From Norana najaformis (Eukaryota > Annelida > Clitellata > Crassiclitellata > Hormogastridae): 64,000 nt of DNA. The notes under the pieces were generated by a model. That model was given only the letters and a program-made list of their open reading frames with translations. It did no database searches and was not told where the DNA came from. Position numbers and translations under genes: made by a program. The stretch spans positions 16,818,275-16,882,274 of the forward strand of contig OZ029915.1 in assembly GCA_964023275.1 (NCBI GenBank), in the 5' to 3' direction. Numbering within the stretch: the first letter of the stretch is position 1; every line of letters begins with the position of its first letter. This document shows, piece by piece, positions 54,670 to 64,000 of the stretch.

Positions 54670-56350
54670 ACCAACAACAATTATTATTATTACTGTTATT
54701 ATTATGAAGAGTTTTATGAAGCGCAATGTCACACAGAAATGCGAATCTGAAATGCGGATAGTCAGTTGCCAGGTGAAAAGCAGTCAGATATGCAATAAGC
54801 CAGTCAGAAATAGTAAGATTTCAGGCATTTATTGAAGGAAGAAAAACAGTATAAGCTTCGACTAAATATATATTGGTACTCAGTTCCAATCCTTGGGGCA
54901 GTGGCGTGAAGTGACATGACAGACCTGCACTTTGGCTCAGCCAAGAGACCTCCATCCAAAGATCACACAGGCTATCGTGAGGGATGTAAGAAGAGATACG
55001 TGATTGAAAGTAGGTTGGACTGCTCTTGGTAAAGATTTTATAGGTCAGAAAGGCTAGTTTAAATCTTATCTAAAATTCAACAGGAAGCAAATGCTGCTGA
55101 CTTAGTTGGGTTAAGGAATTTGTACAGCACTACATGAGCCAGAGAATCTTGGATGTGCTGAAGCTAGTTGAGTTCAAGATCTGAGATACCTGTAAAAACC
55201 ATGTTGACATAATCAAAACGAGATCAAGCTATGGTTTGTAAACATATCTTGGTGAGAGCTGACCAGGTGTGGTGTAGGGTCCTGATATGACAGAAATAAG
55301 ATTTGCACAGGTTTGTCATGTGGGGTCAAAATTTGAGATTGCTGTTCAGAATTACCCCAAGTGTTTTGACAGTGTCTGATAGCAGAACTGCAGTGCCAGC
55401 AAAGTCAATGCTTGAATGAGTAGAGTGAGAACACAGACCTCGGTGTGAGCCAGACATGACTGCCTCAGATTTATCTGGGTTAATGGCCAAACCACTGAAG
55501 CAGAACCAATGTAAAGCTGAGTGTCATCAGCATATTGCTGTAGATGGACTCCAAAGTGGTTGGCTATGCGGCTAACTGGTGAAGCGAAGACTGTAAATAA
55601 TAAGGGGCCAAGGACAGATTCCTGTGGGACATCAGCAGAGCAGAAACTATGATCAGACCAATACCAATGCCCACCTGCTGTGACCAGTTACAGAGGTATG
55701 AAGCTAGCCAGTTTAAGGCTGTCCCAAATGCACCGTAGCTTTCACTGATTCTAGAAGGAAGTACTGGGTAATTGGTGGTCAACAGTGTCAAAAGTAGCAC
55801 CAAGGCTGAGGCAAACTGAAAGACATGCCTTTCCTGTATTGATAGATTAGAAGATGTTGTCTATTGTGAAGGCAAAGGCAGTTTCAGTGGAGTAGCCTTC
55901 ACAGTAAGCTGATTGGTGAGCACTCAAGTTAGGAGATGAAGTAACATGATTCTTAATCTGGCAAAGAAGAATCTTAGGAAGTTTATTGAGGTTGGAGATT
56001 GGTCTAAAATTTGAGGTTGTTGGTGTCCAGGTCAGATTTTTAAAGTAAAGGTGTGACTGATGCAGATTTAAAACATGATGGAAAACACCCTTTGACACTG
56101 CTGACCACCAACTACTCCTTTCCAGGATCAGACAACTTTGCCAAATGTGCAATCAGGTGGGAGAAAACATTGGAACAAAAGGCAATGAGTGATGTAGGTA
56201 TGAAGTCCATTGGACAGGATTTAGGGACAATGTGATCAAGAAGAGATAGGATTTCAAAGTACATGAGAGTTGGTAATGACCAGAGAAGTCACAGTCAAGC
56301 AACATGTCATTCCAACTTAGGTGAACAGTACACTGAACAATGAAACTACT
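54670..56350 (-). mobile_element. CR1/L2-type LINE fragment
   Basis: Minus strand: TTSNFRPISNLNKLPKILLC, SPNLSAHQSAYCEGYSTETA and FAFTIDNIF are the start of the RT domain. Next comes SYGAFGTALNWLASYLCNW, then a decayed PQG-x-V-x-x-P block near 55630. The 3' end TTATGAAGCGCAATG adjoins ATTATTATT at 54680-54705. Frames are broken throughout. Confidence 0.8.
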
Positions 56351-56489
56351 CAGTAACACTTAGTGGCATAGCCAGGTATTTTGGTACCTGAGGCAAATAA
56401 TGGTAATTGCTTGTACCTGAATAGAAATTTGAATTTCAACAAACAGCAATTTAGAGAAATGCCAATTGTTGAACATTAATCAATGATAT

Positions 56490-56712
56490 ATTGTGATGCT
56501 TACCAAACCTCGAAACAAAACTTTTCTAGCACTGATAGCCGCAAAGTCTTTGAGAACTTCGACAATATTAATGGAACCGATTACTTCATTGTCAATGTTT
56601 GAAAGAAAACCAATGTTTTTAATCTCTCTTGTGATATTGTAAACATAAACAGGATTTTTCAAGTTTCATTTTGCTGAAAGAACATTCACAAGATGCTTTT
56701 GAGACTGACAGC
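56490..56712 (-). mobile_element. hAT-type transposase C-terminal remnant
   Basis: The minus strand carries VSKASCECSFSKMKLEKSCL in one frame and TREIKNIGFLSNIDNEVIGS, then VLKDFAAISARKVLF in another. The S-x-x-S-C-E-R-S-F-S-x-(L/M)-K pattern and the D-F-A-x-x-x-A-R-K end are typical of the hAT dimerisation region (ZMYM-like group). Confidence 0.55.
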
Positions 56713-57044
56713 ATCAACAGAGTCAGAACAGCTATCGCTTAAGTCTTACATGCCTCTACTCCCATTGATGAAATGTGCTTGAGCAGTCCAGTTGGATAAT
56801 AATCCAAACTTTCCCCATTTCATTTTGCTCCTCTGATGGAAGCGATTATGTACGTACATTACACCTTACATATAACTTATAAACCTGCCCTGGCCTTGGG
56901 GAAAGGTCAGCGAAGCAACTGCCTAGGGCATGACGCCCTAGCCTTGAAAACTATAGCAGGTGTAATTTGATAAATGACAAACAGATTTTCTTCTTTATTA
57001 ATTCAGATACAGGGATGAAGTTTTAATCTGACATGCACAATATA
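56713..57044. other. No recognised feature
   Basis: Nothing recognised; it may hold more of the hAT remnant. Confidence 0.35.
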
Positions 57045-57216
57045 TCATCCAGCAAGACAGAGAGTGAGAGACAGGGACATAGAGACAGAGTCAGAGACAG
57101 GGACATAGAGAGACAGTGACAGAGAGTGAGAGACAGGGACAGAGACAGAGACAGAGTGAGAGACAGGGACATAGAGACAGAGACAGAGAGTGAGAGACAG
57201 GGACAGAGACAGAGTG
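57045..57216. repeat. GACAGAGA minisatellite
   Basis: A purine-rich tandem built from AGAGTGAGAGACAGGGACA and GAGACAGA units in variable order. Open frames here on the minus strand (Ser/Leu/Val-rich) are repeat artefacts. Confidence 0.92.
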
Positions 57217-58033
57217 AGACTGGGTTGATTCAACTTCACAGCTGAGTACAGTGAGAAGGTGTATCCAGTGTTTCTCAACTGCTTTCATTGCCCCAAGGTA
57301 ATGTGGAGCAACAAGGAATTCTATATAAATGTAGGAAAGAGCGGGAAGAGGCCAGAAAAGGGGAGGGTAAGTTGAGGGAAGGGATTCTGGGGACAAAAAG
57401 AAGCAGGGGAATGGAATATTGGGAACTTTTATTAACATAATGAAATTCTTGTTCATTATAATTACTTGAACTATATTGCATTAACTACATTTAACCATGT
57501 AAAATAAATCATAAAAATTGAAATCATATTATATAATTTATTAATTACATCCATTAATATGAAATGGTAATGACAATTGTAAATAATATAAATTATATTA
57601 ATTTTATTAAATAGTTTAATTGTAATATGTTCCATAAATCACAATACTTATGTCAATCAATAATTATGATACATGTATAACTTACTGTGCAATATTAAAT
57701 AATTTAATTATGTTATGTTAATGGTGCAATGATTCACTTTGTTTCTTTGTGTAGTTAGACTTACATCCAGTGACACAGCAACTACAAGGCAATCTCGAAA
57801 TTAGGTAAAATTAAATCCAGTAAAACCCAAAACGTGATGAAGCAGTATGGCAATGACGATATGAGTGATTTAAAACCTCACTATTAATCATAAACCTTGC
57901 AATGTTACTCAAAGTTTTCAATAATAAAAATAATAAATACTTTGATTCTTTTAACATAATGACAGGAATATTCAACCACAGCAAGATGATGTCACACACC
58001 CAAATACAGCTGCAATTATGGTCTGACAGTATC
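57217..58033. other. AT-rich stretch without recognised feature
   Basis: Strongly AT-rich, especially 57480-57720; no coding evidence. Confidence 0.4.
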
Positions 58034-58220
58034 TAGGCAGCAGTGCTCTGATCCAATCCGTTTCAATCAAGCTGAGCTGTCTGGGCTGAAAAATTTTTCA
58101 GCACTCAGCTGCCCAATCAGCCAAATGACAAAAGCTAGCAATGTATCCACTGAACTGATCCAATCTAATTGGCCAGTCTGATCGGATCCAATTGGATCTA
58201 ATCAGTGTAAAGCTGCCTGT
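58034..58220. repeat. MITE-like inverted-repeat element
   Basis: The left TAGGCAGCAGTGCTCTGATCC and the right end in reverse complement CAGGCAGCTTTACACTGATTAG are imperfect inverted repeats. An inner palindrome (GCTGAAAAATTTTTCAGC) lies near 58095. No clear target duplication, so the family is unassigned. Confidence 0.45.
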
Positions 58221-59169
58221 AGTGAGGTGAGGATAAGGCTCCAGCTGTCTGCTTGGAGACTTCACAGAATGGCACATTCAGGCATCACAATTTATCATGA
58301 AGGTTTCTGGGGTGGTTTTTCAGAAATCCCACAGGAAAACATGAGGTAGTCATTTGAATCCAGTTACAAAGTCTGCTGATACCACAAATTCTCAATAATT
58401 CTAGACCATACTGTAAATGAGCAGACGGCAATACTGATAGATATAGATATAGGTGCTGTATCTATACTTGTGACATCTAAGTTAAACATATTCATTCATT
58501 CATTTAAAATGTGACTGCTTACCATTTCAGTTGTAGGATAAACAATATGTATACTACTCAACTATACTACTCCAGTTATTTAAGTCTGTTGTATGAATGC
58601 ATATAAATTACAATAGCAACATTTATAATAATGTGAGTATAAGCTAAGATATCAGCATGCCACAAGCACACAGAAACTTGTAACTAATTCTGAAAACAAG
58701 TCAAGGTACTCAAGTAGACTTCTCCAACTTCAGAACGTTCAATGAGTTCAAATACTTGAACCAACTGGATATTTATAAGCCTTTCAGACCTGCTTTAGCC
58801 TCTCTGTATCACAGTATATTTTGCTAGGAAGCAACCATTGTTTTTATGCATTGATACATTGTCTAGACCGTTTGGTCTGGTTGTTGCCAGTTTGTTGTAT
58901 AGCTGTATCTCGTATCCACTCTTCCACTAATTCTGTACATTTTTAATGCATCAAGCACCCATAACATTTAGCAGTCTATAGTAGTCTATAATAGTATAAA
59001 ATTGATCAATTTAATGCTAAGTTTCATTCAAATTTATGGGTAAATAAAGAACCTAATAAACTCGCCTTTCCGACTTCATCTTTTGTACACAACCAGTCGA
59101 AATCTCGGAGACCCAGATACCGGAAGACAGGATAAGGAGGAGAAAGGCGATTGAGATTGTAGCTCATCA
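58221..59169. other. No recognised feature
   Basis: AT-rich; no coding or repeat family recognised. Confidence 0.4.
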
Positions 59170-59380
59170 GTAGCCTACTTCACCAATTCATTCATTCATG
59201 AATCCAGCCATCAATCCTGCGGCAAATATCCATTTATTCGTCCGTCCGTCCATCTATCCGTTCATCCATTCAGTCATCTTTCTGTCCGTTCGTCCACCAA
59301 TCCATCAGTCCAACTAACCAACCTTCCATGCGTCCTTGCATGTATCCATCACAAATACATCCGTCGATCCACCCATATAA
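59170..59380. repeat. Imperfect TCCA/TCCG tetranucleotide array
   Basis: Irregular ATTCATTC, GTCCGTCC, CATCCAT and CCAACTAACC units over about 200 bp; a decayed tetranucleotide satellite. Confidence 0.8.
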
Positions 59381-59839
59381 TTATGTAAATACTCTAGAAT
59401 ATTGGCTAAAATGCAGGCAGCATAATTGAGGACGAACTGAATCAGATGCAATCTAAACTTTGGCAGACTTCCAAGGATGGAATTTTCAAACTACTGCTGG
59501 GACAGATGACCAGTAGTAAGTTTTGGAAATATTTGGTGCTTAACATTTGGTATTTTATACGTGTCGTTTGTATTTTATTGCCATTAACACTCCTTAAACT
59601 GTGAAGTTTTTGCATTAATATTTGCAGTAGGCCTATTTCTTCCATAAACATGTGTGCTCGAAACGTTTCATCCTAGATCATTAGCAAAGCCTTTCTGTTT
59701 AGCTCTACCATCCGTGGTCCCGTAGTTAATTACTTTAAAACTACTTTTGTATCTACTTTTGTTCAAGTTATTAGATGAGAACTGAATTTTGAACTCTATG
59801 ATAGGAATTATAAATTCTTATAGGGCTGCTTCAAGAGAA

Positions 59840-60965
59840 ATAAATCAGAGGCACTCTCTTCTTCCTTCTGGCTGGAATTAATCCCTCCTAGGAGACGGGT
59901 CAGCCACACGAATCCTTCTTTTCCATTTGCTTCTGTCTTCAGTGTCTTCTTTCTTCAATCTGAGGAGCTTGTTGAATCATGTCTCCCCATCTCTTCTTTT
60001 GTCGTCCACGACTGCGGCGTCCGTAAACCTCAGCTGTCATAATTCTTTTAATGCAGTTTTCCTCCTCTCTCCTCATCACATGACCGTACCATCTCAACCT
60101 GGCTTCTCGTACCTTTTCAGATATGCATGCCACTTCCAATTTCTGTCTGATATACTCATTCCTTTTCCTGTCTTTCAGTGAGATTCTAAGCATCCATCAC
60201 AGCATTCTCATTTCTGTTCTCTCCAGCAGCTTCTGCTCTTCTTTCATCAGTGTCCAGGCTTCTGCTCCATATATCATCACTGGTCTTATCATCGTTTTGT
60301 ACAACTTTCCTTTGAGTTGAACCGGCATTTTGACATCGCATAATACGCTCGATAGGTCTTTCCATTTTACGTCTCCTTTTTGTTTATATATTGCTACTAT
60401 TTCACTTTCCTTCAGATCTTGTGGCAACCTTTCTTGTTTAATGAAGTCGTTTAAAATGATGTATAGCCATCATGTCCAAGTGCTTTAAACATTTCGGCGG
60501 TCATTCCCGATGGTCCTGGTGCTTTGTTGTTTTTCATCTTTTCAATCGCTGTCTCAATCTCTTTGCGAGTAATTTCATTTTCCGGTTTTGCTTTTTCTAG
60601 CGGCTCCCTTGGATTAGATTCATAAAGTAATGCAAAATATACAGCAAATCTACATTTGTACGGATTTGGATGGACATTATGTGCTTGTTCACTTTCTGTA
60701 CTACAGCGGCTCCCTTGGATTTTCTTCATTTTCGTCCCGACCTATGCACTTTAAACTCTTGCAGTTCATCCAGTCGACTATAAACTCCATCACAGCCTTT
60801 ATTTGGGTGGTGCCAGTTCGAAGCCTGGATGACCTCGACTATAAACTCATCTCTTCCTTGACTCGTTTCCTCTGTTGGCTGTTTCTCTGTCTTCTCTCCA
60901 ATTCCCTTATCTTTTTGACTGACGGATTTACCATGGAATTTGGTTTGCACAGAGATTCTGACCAT
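59840..60965 (-). mobile_element. RTE-like LINE, internally deleted
   Basis: Minus strand: NKAPGPSGMTAEMFKALG (start of the RT), then LKESEIVAIYKQKGDVKWKD, then a jump straight to VKMPVQLKGKLYKTMIRPVM, IYGAEAWTLMKEEQKLLERT and the end block VREARLRWYGHVMRREEENC, GRQKKRWGDMIQQ. The central RT, including the Y-x-D-D box, is missing. It is the same family as 41697-42079. A 90-bp insert with 16-bp flanking repeats lies within it. Confidence 0.85.
60600..60721. repeat. 90-bp insert with 16-bp direct repeats
   Basis: GCGGCTCCCTTGGATT occurs at 60600-60615 and 60706-60721. The 90 bases between match 61371-61462 (ATTCATAAAGTAATGCAAAA ... TTCACTTTCTGTACTACAG) with a few differences. Confidence 0.9.
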
Positions 60966-61020
60966 CGACTGATATCTTGAGCATTAGCAGAGTGGCGCTA
61001 TAGAAGTTCTCACATAATTA
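60963..61020 (+). mobile_element. LINE 3' end
   Basis: CATCGACTGATATCTTGAGC and GTGGCGCTATAGAAGTTCTC match the LINE terminus at 28640-28700. Confidence 0.55.
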
Positions 61021-61261
61021 TTAATTTCCTTCATTTTCTTCTGGCACTCTCTACATCAGCCTAAATGATGCTAAATGCCATTAAGAACAGAAATTTCATC
61101 AATTAACACACAATGCTAAGATAACTACAAAAGCGACCAATGGGCTTCCACACATAGAGCCCAACCAATGGATTCCCATACACAGTTGAGATGTTCAGAG
61201 TTCCTGGAATGTGTTGCATCCAGTATGAAGAAAGACAATAGGCAATGCAGTCCACCACCCG

Positions 61262-61265
61262 GACA

Positions 61266-61339
<74 letters not shown>

Positions 61340-61340
61340 A
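61262..61340. repeat. CAT microsatellite, about 25 units
   Basis: Uninterrupted ATC/CAT repeat. Poly-Met, poly-Ile and poly-Asp frames over it are artefacts. Confidence 0.97.
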
Positions 61341-61462
61341 TAGTACTGTTATTAGAAGAAGAAATTAGATTCATAAAGTAATGCAAAATATACAGCAAAA
61401 TCTACATTTGTACAGGTCAGGTTTGGATGGACATTATGTGCTTGTTCACTTTCTGTACTACA

Positions 61463-62089
61463 GGTCACTGTTTTCCATTTCACCTTACACAAGACCTTCA
61501 TGGTTTAAACATATACCCTGATTTTAAGTGGACTAAACAAGCTTTCTTACCAAGAATCCTTCTCTTCTTCGGTTCAAGGCATAGTCTGGGCTTTTATATA
61601 CAATTTACTGTCATAAGTTTTATCACAATACATGCACACTGCATCATGACCTTCCAACAGCCGAGCAGCAGTTGAATGGTTCTGGACGGTATCATCAGTA
61701 CCCTTTCTCTCACCCATTGCTTCTCTTTTACTTTGACAGTGTCGTTTAAACTTATATCCGACCTATGACAGCCTTTCTGCTCCTTTCACCTGTCTCTGAA
61801 GAAACTTCATCAGTAACTTGAGACATTCATGAACTGGTTTTTTCTTAATAAGCAGTCATCAAACTGCTTTGCCACACCTTTAGAAGACATGAAAGTTTAC
61901 CCCCAAGTAACTCCCATTATCTCAAAGATTTTATGATTTGAAGGCATCGTACAGACTTCTAACATCAAATCTTTTTGACCTATTGACTTTCTTTATTATC
62001 AACTTCAGCAACTGTCTTGCATAAATTTCTGCCAAAAGCACTTTGTATCCAAACAGATCCTTCACGGTTACAGTGACATTTGAATAATA
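61463..62089. other. No recognised gene
   Basis: Two open frames (61427-61675 + and 61931-62149 -) match nothing I recognise. Confidence 0.35.
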
Positions 62090-62345
62090 ATTACCCGCAG
62101 ACTGAGGATAGCTTGTCACCAGCTTGCTTTCAGTCAAAACTGAAAACACTCCTCTTCCACAAATCCTATCCTAATTCCTCCTCTTCCTCTTATCTATCCA
62201 AACACTATCCACCATAGCTGTCTATCAGCCTGCCTGACCTTTGGATCTTGACCTGGAACCGAATCTGACCCTACCTGCCTATCCATTTTGCTTGCAGTGA
62301 GCATCTGTAAATAAGCTGGTTCCCATGATTTATTGAAAATAGAAA
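62090..62345 (+). mobile_element. CR1/L2-type LINE 3' end
   Basis: Shares CTTTGGATCTTGACCTGGAA and the ATTTTGCTTGCAGTGAGCAT, AAATAAGCTGGTTCCC-like UTR with 14478-14605 and 17825-17945. Confidence 0.7.
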
Positions 62346-63164
62346 TCTAAGCCATCATTTAAAGTTCAACTCTTTCTTGAGGCACTGAAAAACATGCACC
62401 AGCTACCTTTTGCAAAACTAATCTAGAAAGTCCGTCGTGTGACCATACATAAATAGTCCAACACAAATGAATAGGCTACTGAAGCCCCATGGTAAAAATC
62501 CTCTGTCAACACATTTAAAGGGATGGAGTCAGTGAACTACAGACCTCGTGTGCTGACAGGTCGAGTAAAATGGGGAATGATATTGGTAAATGATGTTTTT
62601 TGCTGGATTCTGATCAATCTAGAACCTTTATGAATGATTTAGTAGGTCACCATGTTGAACTTGACCTGTGATGACCATCTATTGGTCTTTTTTCCAAGTT
62701 TATTGCATAACAGTCTGACCTGCCAATACCAAAGCAAGTTTCATACCTGGCTGGCTCTTTTGTCAAATGTTGACCTGGTCTAAATTCTGCTGGATAAGAG
62801 CATTTTGTTTTAATGCGTCAAATAGCTTCTTTGCTTGTTTAACCCCATGACAGTACTCACCAAAAGTCAGCTTAATCAATTTTAAAATATCCAAGTGTTT
62901 TGGATAGTTTGGTGTTCATGGGCAAACATCAGTCCTTTGCTACTATTTCTCAGTTTGAAATCTATCAGTTACTGGCTGATATGAAACTGAATCGTATTTG
63001 TCAATTTATGCAGTGCCTCTAACAGAGCAAACTACACTGGGGTGCTGAATTGAAAATATAAAATGTTACCTATAGATGCAGGTAACTCATGATAAAATTG
63101 CTTCACCTTAGCTTACTTTCGTGCTTTTTCTGTAAGCTTAATAGGATAAGCCAGAGTATCTAAT
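62346..63164. other. No recognised feature
   Basis: Nothing recognised apart from short open frames. Confidence 0.35.
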
Positions 63165-63300
63165 CTAATCTAATCTAATGACTTATAGCGCCGTTATCAT
63201 AATGCTCAAGGCATCGATGGTCACTTCAAGTCAAAATCACAGTCAAAAATCATAAACCGTTTGAAGAAGCCAGGTCGAATTCCGATGGGTATATGTACGA
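63165..63300 (-). mobile_element. LINE 3' end with TCTAA tail
   Basis: CTAATCTAATCTAATCTAAT adjoins GACTTATAGCGCCGTTATCA and AAAAATCATAAACCGTTTGA, matching 22800-22900 and 47320-47380. Confidence 0.65.
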
Positions 63301-63540
63301 GTGTATATAATGACAGTAAGTGTTGTTGTTGTTATTGTTGTTATTACCTCAATAGCAACATCATATGTTGAATAATGATAATATTCCCATATGGCCTCCA
63401 CATGCTCTGTGCATGTTCTACCACAGGCTTGTCCTACATACACACTGTGGGCCACCATTGTGTTCATCTGGCCCGCTGAGCCTTTCTAAAGTCAGGCTTT
63501 TAAATCATACTTAGCCTACTAAAAATTCCCAGTTGTTAAA

Positions 63541-63985
63541 TGACTTGGCATTTTGGTTGACATAACTAAATACCTAGCTGATTTGAACATAAAACTTTAA
63601 GGAAATGATCAGGCAGCTAACAAAAAGATGAAAAATGCATAAAAAGCAAGTAGTTTCAGTCACCAGGAAGTTGCGGATTATTCAGAAACTTATGAATCTG
63701 AAGAGAGTTGTGCTTTGCCAAAACTCTCTGCAATGTCTGATGAAAGAGTAAACAATTCCAACTATAATGAATTACTTGTAAACTTCTTGGCTGAATTCAG
63801 ACAGATATTTTGCATCTGCAATTGCATCTGGAATTCATGGAATTTCAGAATAGCCTTGGCATGAAGAAAGCTTTTGAAGCACACAATCTTTTGACATTTT
63901 ACAAGGAATATATTTTCTTGAAGACTTTTCAAAATTAGTTAAAATATAAACTTGTTTATTGCACAGTTTGGCAGTACATATTGAT
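63541..63985 (+). mobile_element. Possible hAT/ZBED-type transposase remnant
   Basis: Across frames the + strand reads YLADLNIKL, then NYNELLVNFLAEFRQIF, resembling the L-N-x-x-L-Q-G and F-x-x-R-F blocks of ZBED-type hAT proteins. The match is weak and broken by stops. Confidence 0.3.
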
Positions 63986-64000
63986 GCAACAGCTTTTCCC

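Noticed and set aside
57045-57456. Two minus-strand Ser/Leu/Val-rich ORFs
   Set aside because: They arise from the GACAGAGA minisatellite in different frames.

Overview
The window is from a metazoan genome, most likely an invertebrate bilaterian. It holds split genes with GT-AG introns, an AMPA-type glutamate receptor, AT-rich non-coding DNA and a dense load of retrotransposons and DNA transposons. No bacterial, viral or organellar gene organisation is visible. I cannot name the species.

Two host genes can be assembled. (1) An AMPA-type ionotropic glutamate receptor on the + strand, about 3764-35639. Nine exons were placed by splice signals, matching codon phase and family motifs. Two exons cover the end of the amino-terminal domain, one starts S1, then come the rest of S1 with M1 and the pore, M3, S2, the flip/flop-like exon, M4, and a short cytoplasmic tail. 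The 5' exons lie outside the window or were not found, and one linker exon between 8653 and 14690 was not found. (2) A centrin-like EF-hand gene on the - strand, with three exons at 54335-54236, 49499-49356 and 48392-48150. Its last exon was not found.

The introns are packed with mobile DNA. The most notable is a family of terminal-inverted-repeat transposons whose transposase I know only as an uncharacterised multi-copy protein family. Four copies have both ends: 697-3321, 4008-4569, 15115-17368 and 51288-53787. They start CAC, end GTG and are flanked by 3-bp TTA or TAA target duplications. A fifth copy (7093-8004) is decayed and internally deleted. The copy at 51288-53787 carries a very strong heat-shock-element array and a TATA box just upstream of its transposase start.

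Other mobile DNA includes many 5'-truncated CR1/L2-type LINEs, whose 3' ends usually abut microsatellites, and RTE-like LINE fragments. There are four tails of a retroelement with a zinc-knuckle and a restriction-like nuclease motif, a FLYWCH-containing MULE-like element, hAT remnants, and tRNA- and 5S-like SINE remnants. A CHCHD2-like retrocopy is shuffled with retroelement sequence at 18.2-20.6 kb.

Layout: 0-3.7 kb transposon copy 1; 3.7-35.7 kb receptor gene with TE-filled introns; 34.7-35.5 kb a cluster of long palindromes just before the last receptor exon; 36.4-37.4 kb the FLYWCH element; 37.5-40.3 kb featureless AT-rich DNA; 40.4-47.7 kb LINE fragments; 48.1-54.3 kb centrin-like gene with transposon copy 5 in its first intron; 54.7-64 kb LINE, hAT, minisatellite and microsatellite debris.
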